Assembly: GCA_024228495.1 (NCBI GenBank)
Contig: JAAETJ010001080.1
Location: forward strand, 1 to 59,798
DNA length: 59,798 nt
Source: a bacterium
Lineage (GTDB): Bacteria > Pseudomonadota > Alphaproteobacteria > Rhizobiales > JAKIUO01
Reading direction: 5' to 3'
Shown here one piece after another: positions 29,277 to 38,731 of this stretch (the stretch's first letter is position 1; every line of letters begins with the position of its first letter). Made by a program: the position numbers and the translations under genes. Under the pieces are notes generated by a model. That model was not told the origin of the DNA and ran no database searches. It saw only the letters and a program-made list of their open reading frames with translations.

Positions 29277-30425
29277 CTACAGATCGCCAGTTGTGCCAGC
29301 GACCATAATCTCCAGCATCTTTTGATTGACGCCAATAACAGTCTTGACGATGTCTTTGGATACCAGCGTATTGTCGACAAGGATATCCAGATTAAGCATC
29401 ATCAGCCAGATCTTGCCGCTTGTATCTTCCACCATGGCTACCCGGCAGGGCATATAGGCGGCATAGAGTGGGTTATTGTGAACAATGGCTTTGGCATCCG
29501 AAAGGTTACAGAACTGGAAAATTGCCAGATAAGGCGTTTTCTCACCCCGCTTCTCCAAGGCCCTGGAAACATGCTGTTCGCCAACAAGACGCATATTGAG
29601 CTCAACCGCCTTGTTACGCATGGCGACAATGGCTTCATCCCTGGAGATACCAGTGCCAAGCTCCATCTTGGCCACCGTCTGGGTAATTTCGCTGACTCTT
29701 GCTCCAGGCACTACCTCCTGACTTGGTGCTTTGGCGATGTTAGTCTTTTTACTTTTGACGGCAGGGTTTCCTTTGGCCAGAATGCTCTTGCCACCAGGCA
29801 GCGTCGCTGATATTGGCTCTGTGACATCATCAAGGGTCGAGAGATAAGCTGTAAGATTGAGCATATCTTCCTTCTTGGGAAACATCTCATCAAACAAATC
29901 ATCTTCTGGATCATCATCATGGACACGATTGCGCGCTTTGAATCGCTCGATCGTGTTGATAATATATTTGGTTTGCTGACCCGCCAGCGCCGGAATGCCT
30001 TTTTCGGGTTTGCCATAACCAGTACGGCGATGGCAGCCCTTACATTCCGAATTAAAGATTTCCTTGCCTTTGGCCTTGTCACCCTTCGCATGATCCACAT
30101 CAAAGCGCGGATCGTTACGTAGATCAATACCCGCCAGATAGGTAGCAATATCCTGGATATGCTTATCGGTCATTTTATGAATACCAGAGGTGGTAACCAT
30201 GCCCGCATTTTTGCGTTTCTTCGAGCGATACTCGGTTAAGATCTTGACCAGAAAACCGGTGGTCATACCAGCAATACGCGGCGATTTGGCCCCAGCGGTT
30301 CCCTGTCCCCAAGCACCATGACACAAAGCGCATGTCTTGTTGATCTTCTCGCCTTTTTTCAAGTCGGCAGCCATCATCTGCGTTGAGCCAAACAAGCACA
30401 ACAGCGCAATAATAATTGATCTCAC
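29277..30425 (-). CDS. Periplasmic di-haem cytochrome c fused to DUF302
   Basis: 382 aa starting with GTG (AAGGGA upstream). Signal peptide (about 1-20), then two class I cytochrome c domains with CALCH (residues 32-36) and CKGCH (128-132), probable Met axial ligands in IAGM and later, then a Lys/Pro-rich linker and a C-terminal DUF302 domain (about 255-382) with PCRVAMVEDTSGKIWLMMLN. DUF302 proteins often occur near sulfur-oxidation or redox genes. Function unknown; periplasmic electron carrier is likely from the haem motifs. Downstream partner: the RluA-type gene 40 bp away on the same strand. Confidence 0.82.
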   Translation of the reverse strand: MRSIIIALLCLFGSTQMMAADLKKGEKINKTCALCHGAWGQGTAGAKSPRIAGMTTGFLVKILTEYRSKKRKNAGMVTTSGIHKMTDKHIQDIATYLAGIDLRNDPRFDVDHAKGDKAKGKEIFNSECKGCHRRTGYGKPEKGIPALAGQQTKYIINTIERFKARNRVHDDDPEDDLFDEMFPKKEDMLNLTAYLSTLDDVTEPISATLPGGKSILAKGNPAVKSKKTNIAKAPSQEVVPGARVSEITQTVAKMELGTGISRDEAIVAMRNKAVELNMRLVGEQHVSRALEKRGEKTPYLAIFQFCNLSDAKAIVHNNPLYAAYMPCRVAMVEDTSGKIWLMMLNLDILVDNTLVSKDIVKTVIGVNQKMLEIMVAGTTGDL

Positions 30426-30699
30426 TAATCTATCCCTTTTCTTCCCTTAACGAGCGCCTTTATTATTATGCTGCGCACCGCCTCATCCATTTCCTCATGA
30501 TTAAAAAGATAAGTAAATAGATTTTTCAAGCAAACCTCAAAACGACAATAATCAGCTCGTGCCAATTACTTATCGAGCAGATATAGCTTATACACCTCTT
30601 TGGCACGGAGCAAAATCTCGTGCTCAAACTTTAACAAAGATATTGAACAAGCTATCAATGCAATGGACTGCGCGCCGAACGCCAACGCCTCGTTGAGTA

Positions 30700-31440
30700 T
30701 CACCCCCGCCCGACATAAGGCATTTTCGTTGCCATCACGGTCATGAACTGTACATTGGCCGACAGTGGCAGATCGGCCATATAGCGCACAGCGTCCGCGA
30801 CATGTTGCAAACCCAGCAGTGGTTCTGGTAGCACATCGCCATTAGCCTGTTTGGCTCCCTGTTCCAAAAGCAGTGCCATGTCAGACGCAGCGTTACCAAT
30901 ATCGATTTGCGAGCAGGCGATATCAAAGGGGCGGCCATCCAGCGACAGGCATTTGGTCAGGCCCGTCATAGCGTGTTTGGTGGCTGAATAGGGAACGGAT
31001 CCAGGCCGCGGCACATAGGCTGAAATAGAACCATTATTGATGATGCGCCCGCCCATGGGATCTTGTCGCCGCATCAGCGAGAAAGCAGCCCTCGCACATA
31101 AAAACGATCCGGTCAGATTAATATCAACCGTGCGCCGCCATTCCTCAACCGAAATCTCGTCAATGAGCTTTCCCATATTGAAAATGCCAGCATTGTTGAA
31201 CAAGACATCAAGCCGTCCATGCGTTTTTTCGATGGTCGCGAATAAAGAACTGACCCCATCGGCGTCAGAGATGTCGCAAGCCAAGACCTCGCCGCTGCCC
31301 TCCCCTTCACTCAAAGCCTCTTGCAGCACGTCCAACCGGCGACCCGTAAATAGTACATGATAGCCAGCGCGCATCAATTCATGAGCGCAGACTTTGCCTA
31401 TACCTGTGCCCGCTCCCGTAATCAAAACCGTTCTTATCAT
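30700..31440 (-). CDS. SDR family NAD(P)-dependent oxidoreductase
   Basis: Short-chain dehydrogenase, 246 aa from ATG 31440 (GGACC upstream; the longer frame begins with non-SDR residues). Cofactor motif TGAGTGIGK at the N terminus, NNAG in the middle, catalytic Ser in NNGSISAYV and Tyr-x-x-x-Lys in PYSATKHAM. Substrate unknown. Divergent from the SAF-domain gene 75 bp away, which suggests a shared regulator region and perhaps one pathway. Confidence 0.9.
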   Translation of the reverse strand: MIRTVLITGAGTGIGKVCAHELMRAGYHVLFTGRRLDVLQEALSEGEGSGEVLACDISDADGVSSLFATIEKTHGRLDVLFNNAGIFNMGKLIDEISVEEWRRTVDINLTGSFLCARAAFSLMRRQDPMGGRIINNGSISAYVPRPGSVPYSATKHAMTGLTKCLSLDGRPFDIACSQIDIGNAASDMALLLEQGAKQANGDVLPEPLLGLQHVADAVRYMADLPLSANVQFMTVMATKMPYVGRG

Positions 31441-31515
31441 ACCAGGTCCTTTGCAACCAGAGTTCCCTACTGATAGCATGGATCAACAAAAACGCACAGA
31501 ATTGAAAGAATAAAA

Positions 31516-32817
31516 ATGAACCTGTCCTCTTTGCTCGCCACCCAATCTGCTAATGGTAAACTAGTGCGCTGCGGCCTCATCGGGGCTGGCAAGTTCGGCT
31601 CCATGTTTCTCTCGCAAGTTCCAACGATCAAGGGGCTCCAAGTCATCGCCATTGCCGATCTGAACCTCGACAATGCAAGGGCTTCTTGCGCGCGGGTTGG
31701 CTGGCAAGAAAATCGAATCGAGGCGGTGCGGTTCTTGGAAAGCGGTGCGGACCTGTGTGCGCTTGATGATCTGGACGTGGTCATCGAAGCGACGGGCGAT
31801 CCGCTGGTCGGCGTCGAGCACGCCCTTGAAGCCATCGAACACAGCAAACATATTATCATGGTCAATGTCGAAGCCGATGCGCTTTGCGGCCCCGCTCTGG
31901 CCGCCCGCGCCAATCAAGCTGGCACTGTCTATTCCATGGCCTATGGTGATCAACCAGCGCTTGTGTCTGAAATGGTTGATTGGGCGCGGGCCGCCGGCTT
32001 TCGCGTGCAAGCTGCTGGCAAAGGCACGAAATATCTCCCCAGCTATCACGATATGACGCCAGACGGGGTCTGGCAGCATTACGGGCTAAGCCCCGAACAA
32101 GCCGCAAAAGCTGGCATGAACCCGCAAATGTTCAACTCCTTCCTTGATGGCACCAAGTCGGCGATAGAAATGTCAGCGATTGCCAATGCCTGCGATTTAT
32201 CGGTTGCACCAAACAGCTTGCAGTTCCCGCCCTGCGGCGTTGATGATCTTGCCCAAACCCTTTGCCCCAGCGATCAGGGAGGACAGGTCGATGGCGAGGG
32301 TATCGTTGAAGTAATCTCCTCCCTTGAACGAGATGGCCGCCCGGTATTCCGCGATTTACGCTGGGGCGTCTATGTGGTGATCGAAGCCCCCAATGATTAT
32401 TCGCGCGACTGCTTTTCTCAGTATGGCCTGCCCACCGATCGCTCCGGTCGCTATGCTGCCATGTACAAGCCCTTCCACCTGATCGGCATGGAGCTCAGCA
32501 TTTCCGTGCTAAGTGCCGCCTTGCGCGGTGAGGCAACGGGGTGCTCGCGCAGTTTTCACGCCGATACGGTCGCGGTCGCCAAAAAAGACCTTCAACCGGG
32601 AGATCGGTTGGATGGTGAAGGCGGCTATACAGTCTGGGGCAAATGTATCGCTGCCAAAACATCCGTTGCCGGACAAGCACTGCCCATCGGCCTTGTACAT
32701 GGCATCAAAATGCTTCGCTCGGTCTCCAAGGGCCAGATGATCAGCAAAAGAGATGTAGAACCCTTGCCCCAAAGCGCCGCCCTAAGGATGCGAACAGACA
32801 CGGAAGCCATGGTCTGA
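31516..32817 (+). CDS. SAF-domain, homoserine dehydrogenase-like NAD(P) oxidoreductase
   Basis: 433 aa. N-terminal Rossmann fold (GLIGAGKFGSMFL, then DLVIEATGDP-like DVVIEATGDPLVG) and a central domain with HLIGMELSISVLSAALRGE, then a C-terminal SAF domain (about 350-420, AKKDLQPGDRLDGEGGYTVWGK). This architecture is known from sugar-acid and polyol catabolism operons in Rhizobiales, where the activity varies; I cannot name the substrate. Ribosome-binding site weak (GAAAGAA). Confidence 0.78.
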   Translation: MNLSSLLATQSANGKLVRCGLIGAGKFGSMFLSQVPTIKGLQVIAIADLNLDNARASCARVGWQENRIEAVRFLESGADLCALDDLDVVIEATGDPLVGVEHALEAIEHSKHIIMVNVEADALCGPALAARANQAGTVYSMAYGDQPALVSEMVDWARAAGFRVQAAGKGTKYLPSYHDMTPDGVWQHYGLSPEQAAKAGMNPQMFNSFLDGTKSAIEMSAIANACDLSVAPNSLQFPPCGVDDLAQTLCPSDQGGQVDGEGIVEVISSLERDGRPVFRDLRWGVYVVIEAPNDYSRDCFSQYGLPTDRSGRYAAMYKPFHLIGMELSISVLSAALRGEATGCSRSFHADTVAVAKKDLQPGDRLDGEGGYTVWGKCIAAKTSVAGQALPIGLVHGIKMLRSVSKGQMISKRDVEPLPQSAALRMRTDTEAMV

Positions 32818-32861
32818 AATATTGGAAACAGCGAAACCGTATAAAGCTCACACATACCTGC

Positions 32862-34064
32862 TCAGCTCTTTGTGCTGGTATCTCGTAGCTCGCCAATGCC
32901 TGCGATGACCGGGAGCGATAACAAAGACAAGCAAAACATGATCATCCCATGCCAGCCAATATAATCATAGATCAAGCCGCTTAAACTAATGCCGACCCAT
33001 CCACCTATATAATAGAACAGCATATAAAGTGCGTTAGCGCGTCCCTGCCCACTACGCAAATGCCGATTCAGCCCACCAACTGCCGCCGCATGGATTGTGA
33101 AAAATCCGGCGCACAATATAAACAGCCCAGCAACAATCGCAGTGAGTGATGGCAGGAGCGTCACCGCTAACGCCAGCACCATCAGCGCGCTACCGCCCAA
33201 CAAAGTTGGCCCGCTGCCTATACGATTGACGAAACCCCCGGCCAATGGCCCCATAAAAATGCCGATCACATAAACCAAATAGATCACCGTGATGGCATCA
33301 ATCGACAGATTGAAAACAGGACTTGCCAGATGAAACGGCAAATAGTTGAACAGGGAAGAAAACACCGCAAACGCACCAAAGGCGGTTAGAAAGCTGCGCC
33401 ATAAATCCCAACGCTGCAAAATATCCCAGATACCCGTCTTGAGAGATTGATCTGGCTTTGTGAAGCGCGTTTGATTGTCGGCCTGTTTGGGCAAAGTATG
33501 GAGGGTTATGAGGGTTGCAATGATCAGCAACACTGCCGAGGAAAGAAGCGCATAACGCCAATGCAGCGGCGTATGGATCCAGCCACCGATCAACCGTCCC
33601 CCAAGACCACCAAGCACGGTCGCCGAAATATAGGCCCCCATAACCACAGACAGGCGCTCAACCGGCAGACTTTTGGCAAGATAGGCTGCCAGGCTTGACG
33701 TCAGGGCAGGGATAAACAAACCCTGGGCAAATCGCAAACTGATCAGCAGATCGAGATCTTTGGTAATGGACCCAGCAATTCCCGCCACCGCCACCGCCAG
33801 CCCACCGATAAGAATAATGGGACGAATAGGAAAACGGTCAACCAATATGCCAAATGGCAAGGTCGTGAGCGCCATGCCCAAAATCACCGCCGATACCGTA
33901 AATGACACAGTGACAATATCGCTGGAAAATTCTTGCTGCAGAACGGTTAACACCGGTTGAGTGATATAGATATTGGTAAAGGCGGAGGCAACCAGCACAA
34001 ACACGCCGACTTGAAGATGCAAGGTGCCGCCTCCCTCATTGTTGTCGCCGTTCATAGGGTTCAT
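32862..34064 (-). CDS. MFS transporter
   Basis: About 400 aa, 12 predicted membrane segments in two six-helix halves. Loop motif near TM2-3 FGILVDRFPIRPIILIGG matches the MFS DxxGR-type A motif; closest in style to YnfM/AraJ-like drug or metabolite efflux carriers. Start at ATG 34064 (34055 also possible); the further upstream 24 codons contain a cysteine-rich stretch unlike a membrane protein N terminus. Convergent with the SAF-domain gene. Confidence 0.87.
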   Translation of the reverse strand: MNPMNGDNNEGGGTLHLQVGVFVLVASAFTNIYITQPVLTVLQQEFSSDIVTVSFTVSAVILGMALTTLPFGILVDRFPIRPIILIGGLAVAVAGIAGSITKDLDLLISLRFAQGLFIPALTSSLAAYLAKSLPVERLSVVMGAYISATVLGGLGGRLIGGWIHTPLHWRYALLSSAVLLIIATLITLHTLPKQADNQTRFTKPDQSLKTGIWDILQRWDLWRSFLTAFGAFAVFSSLFNYLPFHLASPVFNLSIDAITVIYLVYVIGIFMGPLAGGFVNRIGSGPTLLGGSALMVLALAVTLLPSLTAIVAGLFILCAGFFTIHAAAVGGLNRHLRSGQGRANALYMLFYYIGGWVGISLSGLIYDYIGWHGMIMFCLSLLSLPVIAGIGELRDTSTKS

Positions 34065-34237
34065 CCGTATTTTGAAGTTATTTTGAAGGCAATATAGGGT
34101 CGGATCAATGCAACAACAACTCTTTCGACAACCCATTTATTCTCGAACCACGTTAAGGCTTTGAGCACACATAGTTGGCATCTCAGCGTTCCTATTCTAT
34201 ACTCCTTGTAATATAAATAGTAAGACATGGGATTCAT

Positions 34238-36082
34238 TTGAACGCATTATTAAATTCAGGCCGATTACTGCCCTTGCTCGGCGTCTTGTTATTGTTGAGT
34301 ACTGTTGGCTGGTATACAAAAAAAATCGCAACAAACTATGTCTTCGATCAAGTGGCCCAACGCGGGCAAACCACATTGCGACTAACCGTCGAGAGCCTAA
34401 ATGGAGCGCTTGGCAGATACCGGTCTGTTCCATTTTTGATCGCCGACATCAAGGATGTGCAGAAATTTCTGGCTTCTAGCGCATCCTTGCCTCTGGACAA
34501 CCAGATCAACCACAAATTGAAGCGTATAAATGCCGCTATCAGAGCATCAGATATTTATATCATGAACGATCAAGGTCTCACCATCGCAGCCAGCAATTTC
34601 GATAGCAATACCTCCTTTGTTGGGCGCAATTTCAGTTTCAGGCCTTATTTCCAGGATGCCATCAAGGGTAAACAAGGGCGTTTCTTCGCACTTGGTACAA
34701 CCTCCTCGAAACGCGGCTATTATTTCGCCTCACCAGTCTATGTAAACGGGGCAATCAAAGGGGTCGTGGCGGTCAAGGTCAGCATTGATAAAATTGAAGC
34801 GGCCTGGAACATCAGCAATCATGAAATCGTAGTCACAGACAAGCTTGGCATCATTTTTATGGCCAGCAAACCTGCATGGCATTTTCGCTCCATGATCCCC
34901 TTGTCAGATGAGACCAAGACCGCGCTTAAATCAACCCGTAAATATAATGAGGTTTTGATCCAGGAGCTGGCTATTGTTGAAGAACCTGATGCAAGTAGCG
35001 ATCATCGGATGGTGAATATCGCCACTAACACCCGTCCACTCGAATATCTCGTGCAAAATGTGCCAATGCCCGTCGAAGCCTGGAACGTGCATATATTATC
35101 ACGCACCGCCTCCGCCCGTGCGCAGGCCTATACAATCGCAGCGGCACTCTTGTTCACATTGATCAGCATGATCCTATCTGCCACCATTTTATTATTGCGC
35201 CGGAGGCGCCTTTTGGAACGCATTGACAGCCAACAAGAAGCGCGCCTGCAATTGGCGAAGCGGGTCAAGGAGCGGACCTATGATCTCAAAATCGCCAATT
35301 CAAATCTGATCGAGGAAATAAGCGAGCGCAAGCTGGCGGAAGAAGAGCTGAAAAAGACTCAGGCTGATCTTATTCAGGCAAGCAAACTGGCCGCCCTTGG
35401 CCAAATGTCTGCGGCCTTGTCTCATGAGCTCAACCAGCCTTTGGGGGCCGCCAAATCCTACGCCGATAATGCGGCTGTTTTTCTCGACCGCGACCGCATT
35501 GATGATGCGCGTAAAAATATCACCAGTATCAGCACATTGATCGACCGCATGGCCTCGATAGGCAAACATTTGCGCAACTTTGCCCGCAAACCCCATGAGC
35601 AAACATCCACGGTGTTTCTCAATAACATCATCAATGATGCGCTCGAAATTCTCGCAACACGCATTAAGGCCATTGACGCAAAAATATCTGTCGAACTGCC
35701 GCGTGAAGAATTGTGGGTGGTAGGCGGTCAGGTGCGGCTGCAACAGGTGCTGGTCAACCTAATTGGCAACAGCCTTGATGCAATGGAAAACCTGCCACAA
35801 CCCAAAGTCGAAATAAAAGCCATACGTAATAATCAATATATTATTTTGTCTGTTCGCGATTTTGGTGCTGGCATTGAAGATGAGGCAGCAAGCCAAATTT
35901 TCGATCCTTTTTTCACCACTAAAGGGGTCGGCAAGGGGCTCGGATTAGGACTATCCATATCCTATAATATCGTCAAAGATTTCGGCGGTGAATTAAGCGC
36001 TCGCAACCACGAAGACGGAGGAGCGGAGTTTGTGATTAAACTCAATTCACAATCCGTGAAATCAAACGAGACCATCATATGA
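34238..36082 (+). CDS. dctB: DctB-type sensor histidine kinase (second pair)
   Basis: 614 aa paralogue of the kinase at 79-1887. TTG start (no in-frame ATG near). Membrane segments at about 10-30 and 295-320 flank a Cache-type periplasmic sensor (GRNFSFRPYFQDAIKG, then KRGYYFASPV). Coiled-coil linker, HisKA with SHELNQP (phospho-acceptor His396), N-box NLIGNSLDAM and GLGLGLSIS G-box. Overlaps the regulator gene by 4 bp (ATGA). Partner transporter is DctPQM directly downstream, so a C4-dicarboxylate or related acid is the likely signal. Confidence 0.9.
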   Translation: MNALLNSGRLLPLLGVLLLLSTVGWYTKKIATNYVFDQVAQRGQTTLRLTVESLNGALGRYRSVPFLIADIKDVQKFLASSASLPLDNQINHKLKRINAAIRASDIYIMNDQGLTIAASNFDSNTSFVGRNFSFRPYFQDAIKGKQGRFFALGTTSSKRGYYFASPVYVNGAIKGVVAVKVSIDKIEAAWNISNHEIVVTDKLGIIFMASKPAWHFRSMIPLSDETKTALKSTRKYNEVLIQELAIVEEPDASSDHRMVNIATNTRPLEYLVQNVPMPVEAWNVHILSRTASARAQAYTIAAALLFTLISMILSATILLLRRRRLLERIDSQQEARLQLAKRVKERTYDLKIANSNLIEEISERKLAEEELKKTQADLIQASKLAALGQMSAALSHELNQPLGAAKSYADNAAVFLDRDRIDDARKNITSISTLIDRMASIGKHLRNFARKPHEQTSTVFLNNIINDALEILATRIKAIDAKISVELPREELWVVGGQVRLQQVLVNLIGNSLDAMENLPQPKVEIKAIRNNQYIILSVRDFGAGIEDEAASQIFDPFFTTKGVGKGLGLGLSISYNIVKDFGGELSARNHEDGGAEFVIKLNSQSVKSNETII

Positions 36083-37434
36083 CCAACCCATGTATCCTGT
36101 TTGTTGATGACGAGGAGCATTTACGCATTGCCTCGCAACAAGCGCTTGATCTGGCCGGCTATGATGTCAAATGCTTTGCAGCTGCCAAGGAGGTTGCCGA
36201 TTTCGTCAGCCGCAATTTCTATGGCGTCGTCGTCACCGATATTCGCATGCCCGAACTGGATGGCATGGCACTCATGCAAAACCTGCTTGAGATCGATCCT
36301 GAATTGCCGGTGGTGCTGATAACCGGTCATGGCGATGTGCAGCTGGCGGTAGAAGCCATGCGAGCGGGCGCCTATGATTTTATCGAAAAGCCATTTGCCC
36401 CGGTCCATCTTGCCAAAGTGGTTGGGCGGGCATTGGAAAAGCGCCAGATGACCCTTGAAATCCGCAAACTGCGCTCGGCTGTTGGCGGACACGACAAACT
36501 GGAATCTCGATTGATGGGACGCGCCCCCGTTATGGTCGAGATCAGACGCCAGATCCGCGCCGCTGCGCAAACGCAAGCCGATGTGTTGATCATCGGCGAT
36601 ACCGGTACCGGTAAAGAAGTTGCTGCGCGAGCCTTGCACGCTATTAGCGAACGAAGAGACCAGCCATTTGTGGCAATCAATTGCGGGGCGCTACCAGCTC
36701 AGCTCATAGAAAGCGAATTGTTTGGCCATGAAGCCGGCGCATTCCCAGGTGCCATACGGGCGCGCTATGGCAAGTTCGAACATGCCAAACGCGGCACCGT
36801 TTTTCTTGATGAAGTCGAAAGCATGCCAATCGAATTGCAGGTCAAACTGCTACGCGCTGTGCAAGAAAAAATGATCACCCGGCTGGGTTCAAATGAACAG
36901 ATTGAACTGGATGTACGATTTATCGCATCGAGCAAATCCGACTTGGAACAATTGGCGCAAAAGGGCGGCTTTCGTCAAGATCTGTTATATCGTCTCAATG
37001 TGGTGACCCTACGCATGCCGGCAATTGAAGAACGAAAAGAAGATATTCCGCGCCTGTTTATCCATCTTGTCAATGAAGCAGCTGCCAGATATCGCCGCGA
37101 TCCTTTGGACGTACATCCAGCCACTCTTGCCAGACTAACCAATAAGAGCTGGCCGGGAAATGTGCGCGAGCTGCGCAACGCCGCCGATCGATATGTCCTT
37201 GGTCTGGATAACTTCGAAGCCGTCAATGGGGACCCCCGTGAACAGATTTTAGCCGAACAGGTTGGTGAGTTTGAGCGAAATATCATCGCTGCCGAACTCA
37301 CTGCCAATGGAGGTAGTTTGAAAAAGACCTACCAGTCCCTTGGGCTTTCTCGTAAATCTCTCTATGATAAAATGCAAAAATATGGGCTTTCGCGCGAAAA
37401 TTTCGGCGCTGACAGTGAAGAAACCCACGATTAA
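36079..37434 (+). CDS. dctD: DctD-type response regulator with GAFPGA (second pair)
   Basis: 451 aa NtrC-like regulator: receiver (Asp54 in VTDIRMPELDG), AAA+ domain with GDTGTGKEV, and Fis-type HTH (LTANGGSLKKTYQSLGLSRKSLYDKM). The sigma54-contact loop reads GAFPGA at residues 220-225 (Pro223, codon CCA) where GAFTGA is the rule. The threonine contacts sigma54; substitutions usually weaken activation, though some DctD-like proteins may carry natural variants. The protein otherwise looks intact, so it is not decayed. It may activate poorly, bind sigma54 differently, or act in another manner. Confidence 0.88.
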   Translation: MTNPCILFVDDEEHLRIASQQALDLAGYDVKCFAAAKEVADFVSRNFYGVVVTDIRMPELDGMALMQNLLEIDPELPVVLITGHGDVQLAVEAMRAGAYDFIEKPFAPVHLAKVVGRALEKRQMTLEIRKLRSAVGGHDKLESRLMGRAPVMVEIRRQIRAAAQTQADVLIIGDTGTGKEVAARALHAISERRDQPFVAINCGALPAQLIESELFGHEAGAFPGAIRARYGKFEHAKRGTVFLDEVESMPIELQVKLLRAVQEKMITRLGSNEQIELDVRFIASSKSDLEQLAQKGGFRQDLLYRLNVVTLRMPAIEERKEDIPRLFIHLVNEAAARYRRDPLDVHPATLARLTNKSWPGNVRELRNAADRYVLGLDNFEAVNGDPREQILAEQVGEFERNIIAAELTANGGSLKKTYQSLGLSRKSLYDKMQKYGLSRENFGADSEETHD

Positions 37435-37442
37435 AAAGCGGA

Positions 37443-37492
37443 TGGGTAGAAATATCGCGCATTTCCAGAAAGTTTGGGGCCATTTCTACCCA
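37443..37492 (+). promoter_or_regulatory. 11-bp inverted repeat before the dctPQM operon
   Basis: TGGGTAGAAAT (37443-37453) is the reverse complement of ATTTCTACCCA (37482-37492), 28 bp apart, in the space between dctD and dctP. A second, bulged dyad GATGTTCTGATCAGACATC lies at 37569-37587. These are candidates for regulator binding; no convincing -24/-12 promoter was found in 37435-37640. Confidence 0.5.
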
Positions 37493-37640
37493 AAAAAGAC
37501 TTTGGTCCTTAGTGCTATATGTTTTTTATTCCTCAATACCTTGCTGAGGAGCCCCTAAATCGTCTTAGATGTTCTGATCAGACATCGGGTCTTGGCCTGA
37601 TGCATCAAATATAAATAAACCACACTTGGAGGATGGAACC

Positions 37641-38645
37641 ATGCGTTTCCTGAAAATTTTAACCGCTGCAGCAAGTGTCCTTGCTATCAGCACAACCGGT
37701 GCATTGGCCAATTGCGATCCCGGCGAAGTTGTCATCAAGTTTTCTCATGTGACAAACACAGATAAACATCCAAAGGGTATTGCCGCTACTCTTTTGGAAA
37801 AGCGCATCAATGCCGAAATGAATGGCAAGGCCTGCATGCAGGTTTTTCCCAATTCATCTCTTTATGGAGACAAAAAAGTACTAGAAGCCCTGCTCAACGG
37901 CGATGTACAATTGGCGGCTCCGTCCCTGTCGAAGTTCGAAAAATTTACCAAAAAATTCCGGCTTTTCGATCTGCCTTTCATGTTTGATGACATTAATGCC
38001 GTTGACAAGTTTCAAAATTCGGCAGCTGGACAAAAACTCAAAAGTTCGATGGTCAAACGCGGTCTGCAAGGACTGGAGTTTTGGCATAATGGCATGAAAC
38101 AGATGTCGGCCAGTCGTGCATTGATCAAACCAGCAGATGCCAAGGGTCTTAAATTTCGCGTCCAGGCATCCGATGTGCTTGTTGCCCAGTTTACCCAGCT
38201 TGGTGCAAACCCGCAAAAAATGTCTTTCAAGGAAGTTTATGGCGGTCTGCAGACTAAAGTTATTGATGGTCAGGAAAATACCTGGTCCAATATTTACGGT
38301 AAAAAATTCTTTGAAGTACAAGACGGCGTGACCGAAACAAATCACGGTATCATCGACTATCTTGTTGTCACATCTGTCAAATGGCTGAACGGTCTGAAAC
38401 CAGATGTGCGCGATCAGTTCTTGAAAATTCTCAAGGAAGTCACGATAACCCGTAACGGCGAATCAACCGCTGTTAACGAAGCCAACAAGCAAAAAATTAT
38501 TGCTGCTGGCAGCAAAGTTCACACCCTCACTGCCGACCAACGCAAGGCATGGATCGCTGCGCTCAGGCCAGTATGGAAGAAGTTTGAAGGTGATATCGGT
38601 GCTGATCTCATCAAGTCAGCACAGGCTGCCAACGCTGGAAGCTAG
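37641..38645 (+). CDS. dctP: TRAP transporter substrate-binding protein DctP
   Basis: Periplasmic receptor of a C4-dicarboxylate-type TRAP transporter. 334 aa from ATG 37641 (GGAGGATGG upstream; a longer frame starts only five codons earlier). Signal peptide about 1-23 (...TTGALA), DctP-family motifs ADLIKFSHVT-like VVIKFSHVTNTDKHPKG, KFRVQASDVLVAQF and GLQTKVIDGQENTWSNIYG (arginine and Trp/Asn positions that hold the carboxylate). Substrate is probably an acidic metabolite. Confidence 0.92.
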   Translation: MRFLKILTAAASVLAISTTGALANCDPGEVVIKFSHVTNTDKHPKGIAATLLEKRINAEMNGKACMQVFPNSSLYGDKKVLEALLNGDVQLAAPSLSKFEKFTKKFRLFDLPFMFDDINAVDKFQNSAAGQKLKSSMVKRGLQGLEFWHNGMKQMSASRALIKPADAKGLKFRVQASDVLVAQFTQLGANPQKMSFKEVYGGLQTKVIDGQENTWSNIYGKKFFEVQDGVTETNHGIIDYLVVTSVKWLNGLKPDVRDQFLKILKEVTITRNGESTAVNEANKQKIIAAGSKVHTLTADQRKAWIAALRPVWKKFEGDIGADLIKSAQAANAGS

Positions 38646-38662
38646 GTCTTGCCTGACTTTTA

Positions 38663-38703
38663 CCCAGAATTCTGGGCTGTGCCGTTGCTAGATGGCACAG
38701 CCC
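38663..38703 (+). terminator. Overlapping hairpins between dctP and dctQ
   Basis: CCCAGAATTCTGGG (38663-38676) is a perfect palindrome; GGGCTGTGCC (38674-38683) pairs perfectly with GGCACAGCCC (38694-38703). The two stems share GGG at 38674-38676 and are mutually exclusive. Likely a partial terminator or mRNA stabiliser that limits dctQM expression. Confidence 0.7.
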
Positions 38704-38731
38704 ACTTTAAACATCAGTTTCGGGGAAACAT

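Noticed and set aside
37445-37458. GG-N10-GC at 37445 as sigma54 promoter of dctPQM
   Set aside because: Only GG and GC match; the TT before GC and the CAC after GG are missing, and it overlaps the left arm of the inverted repeat.
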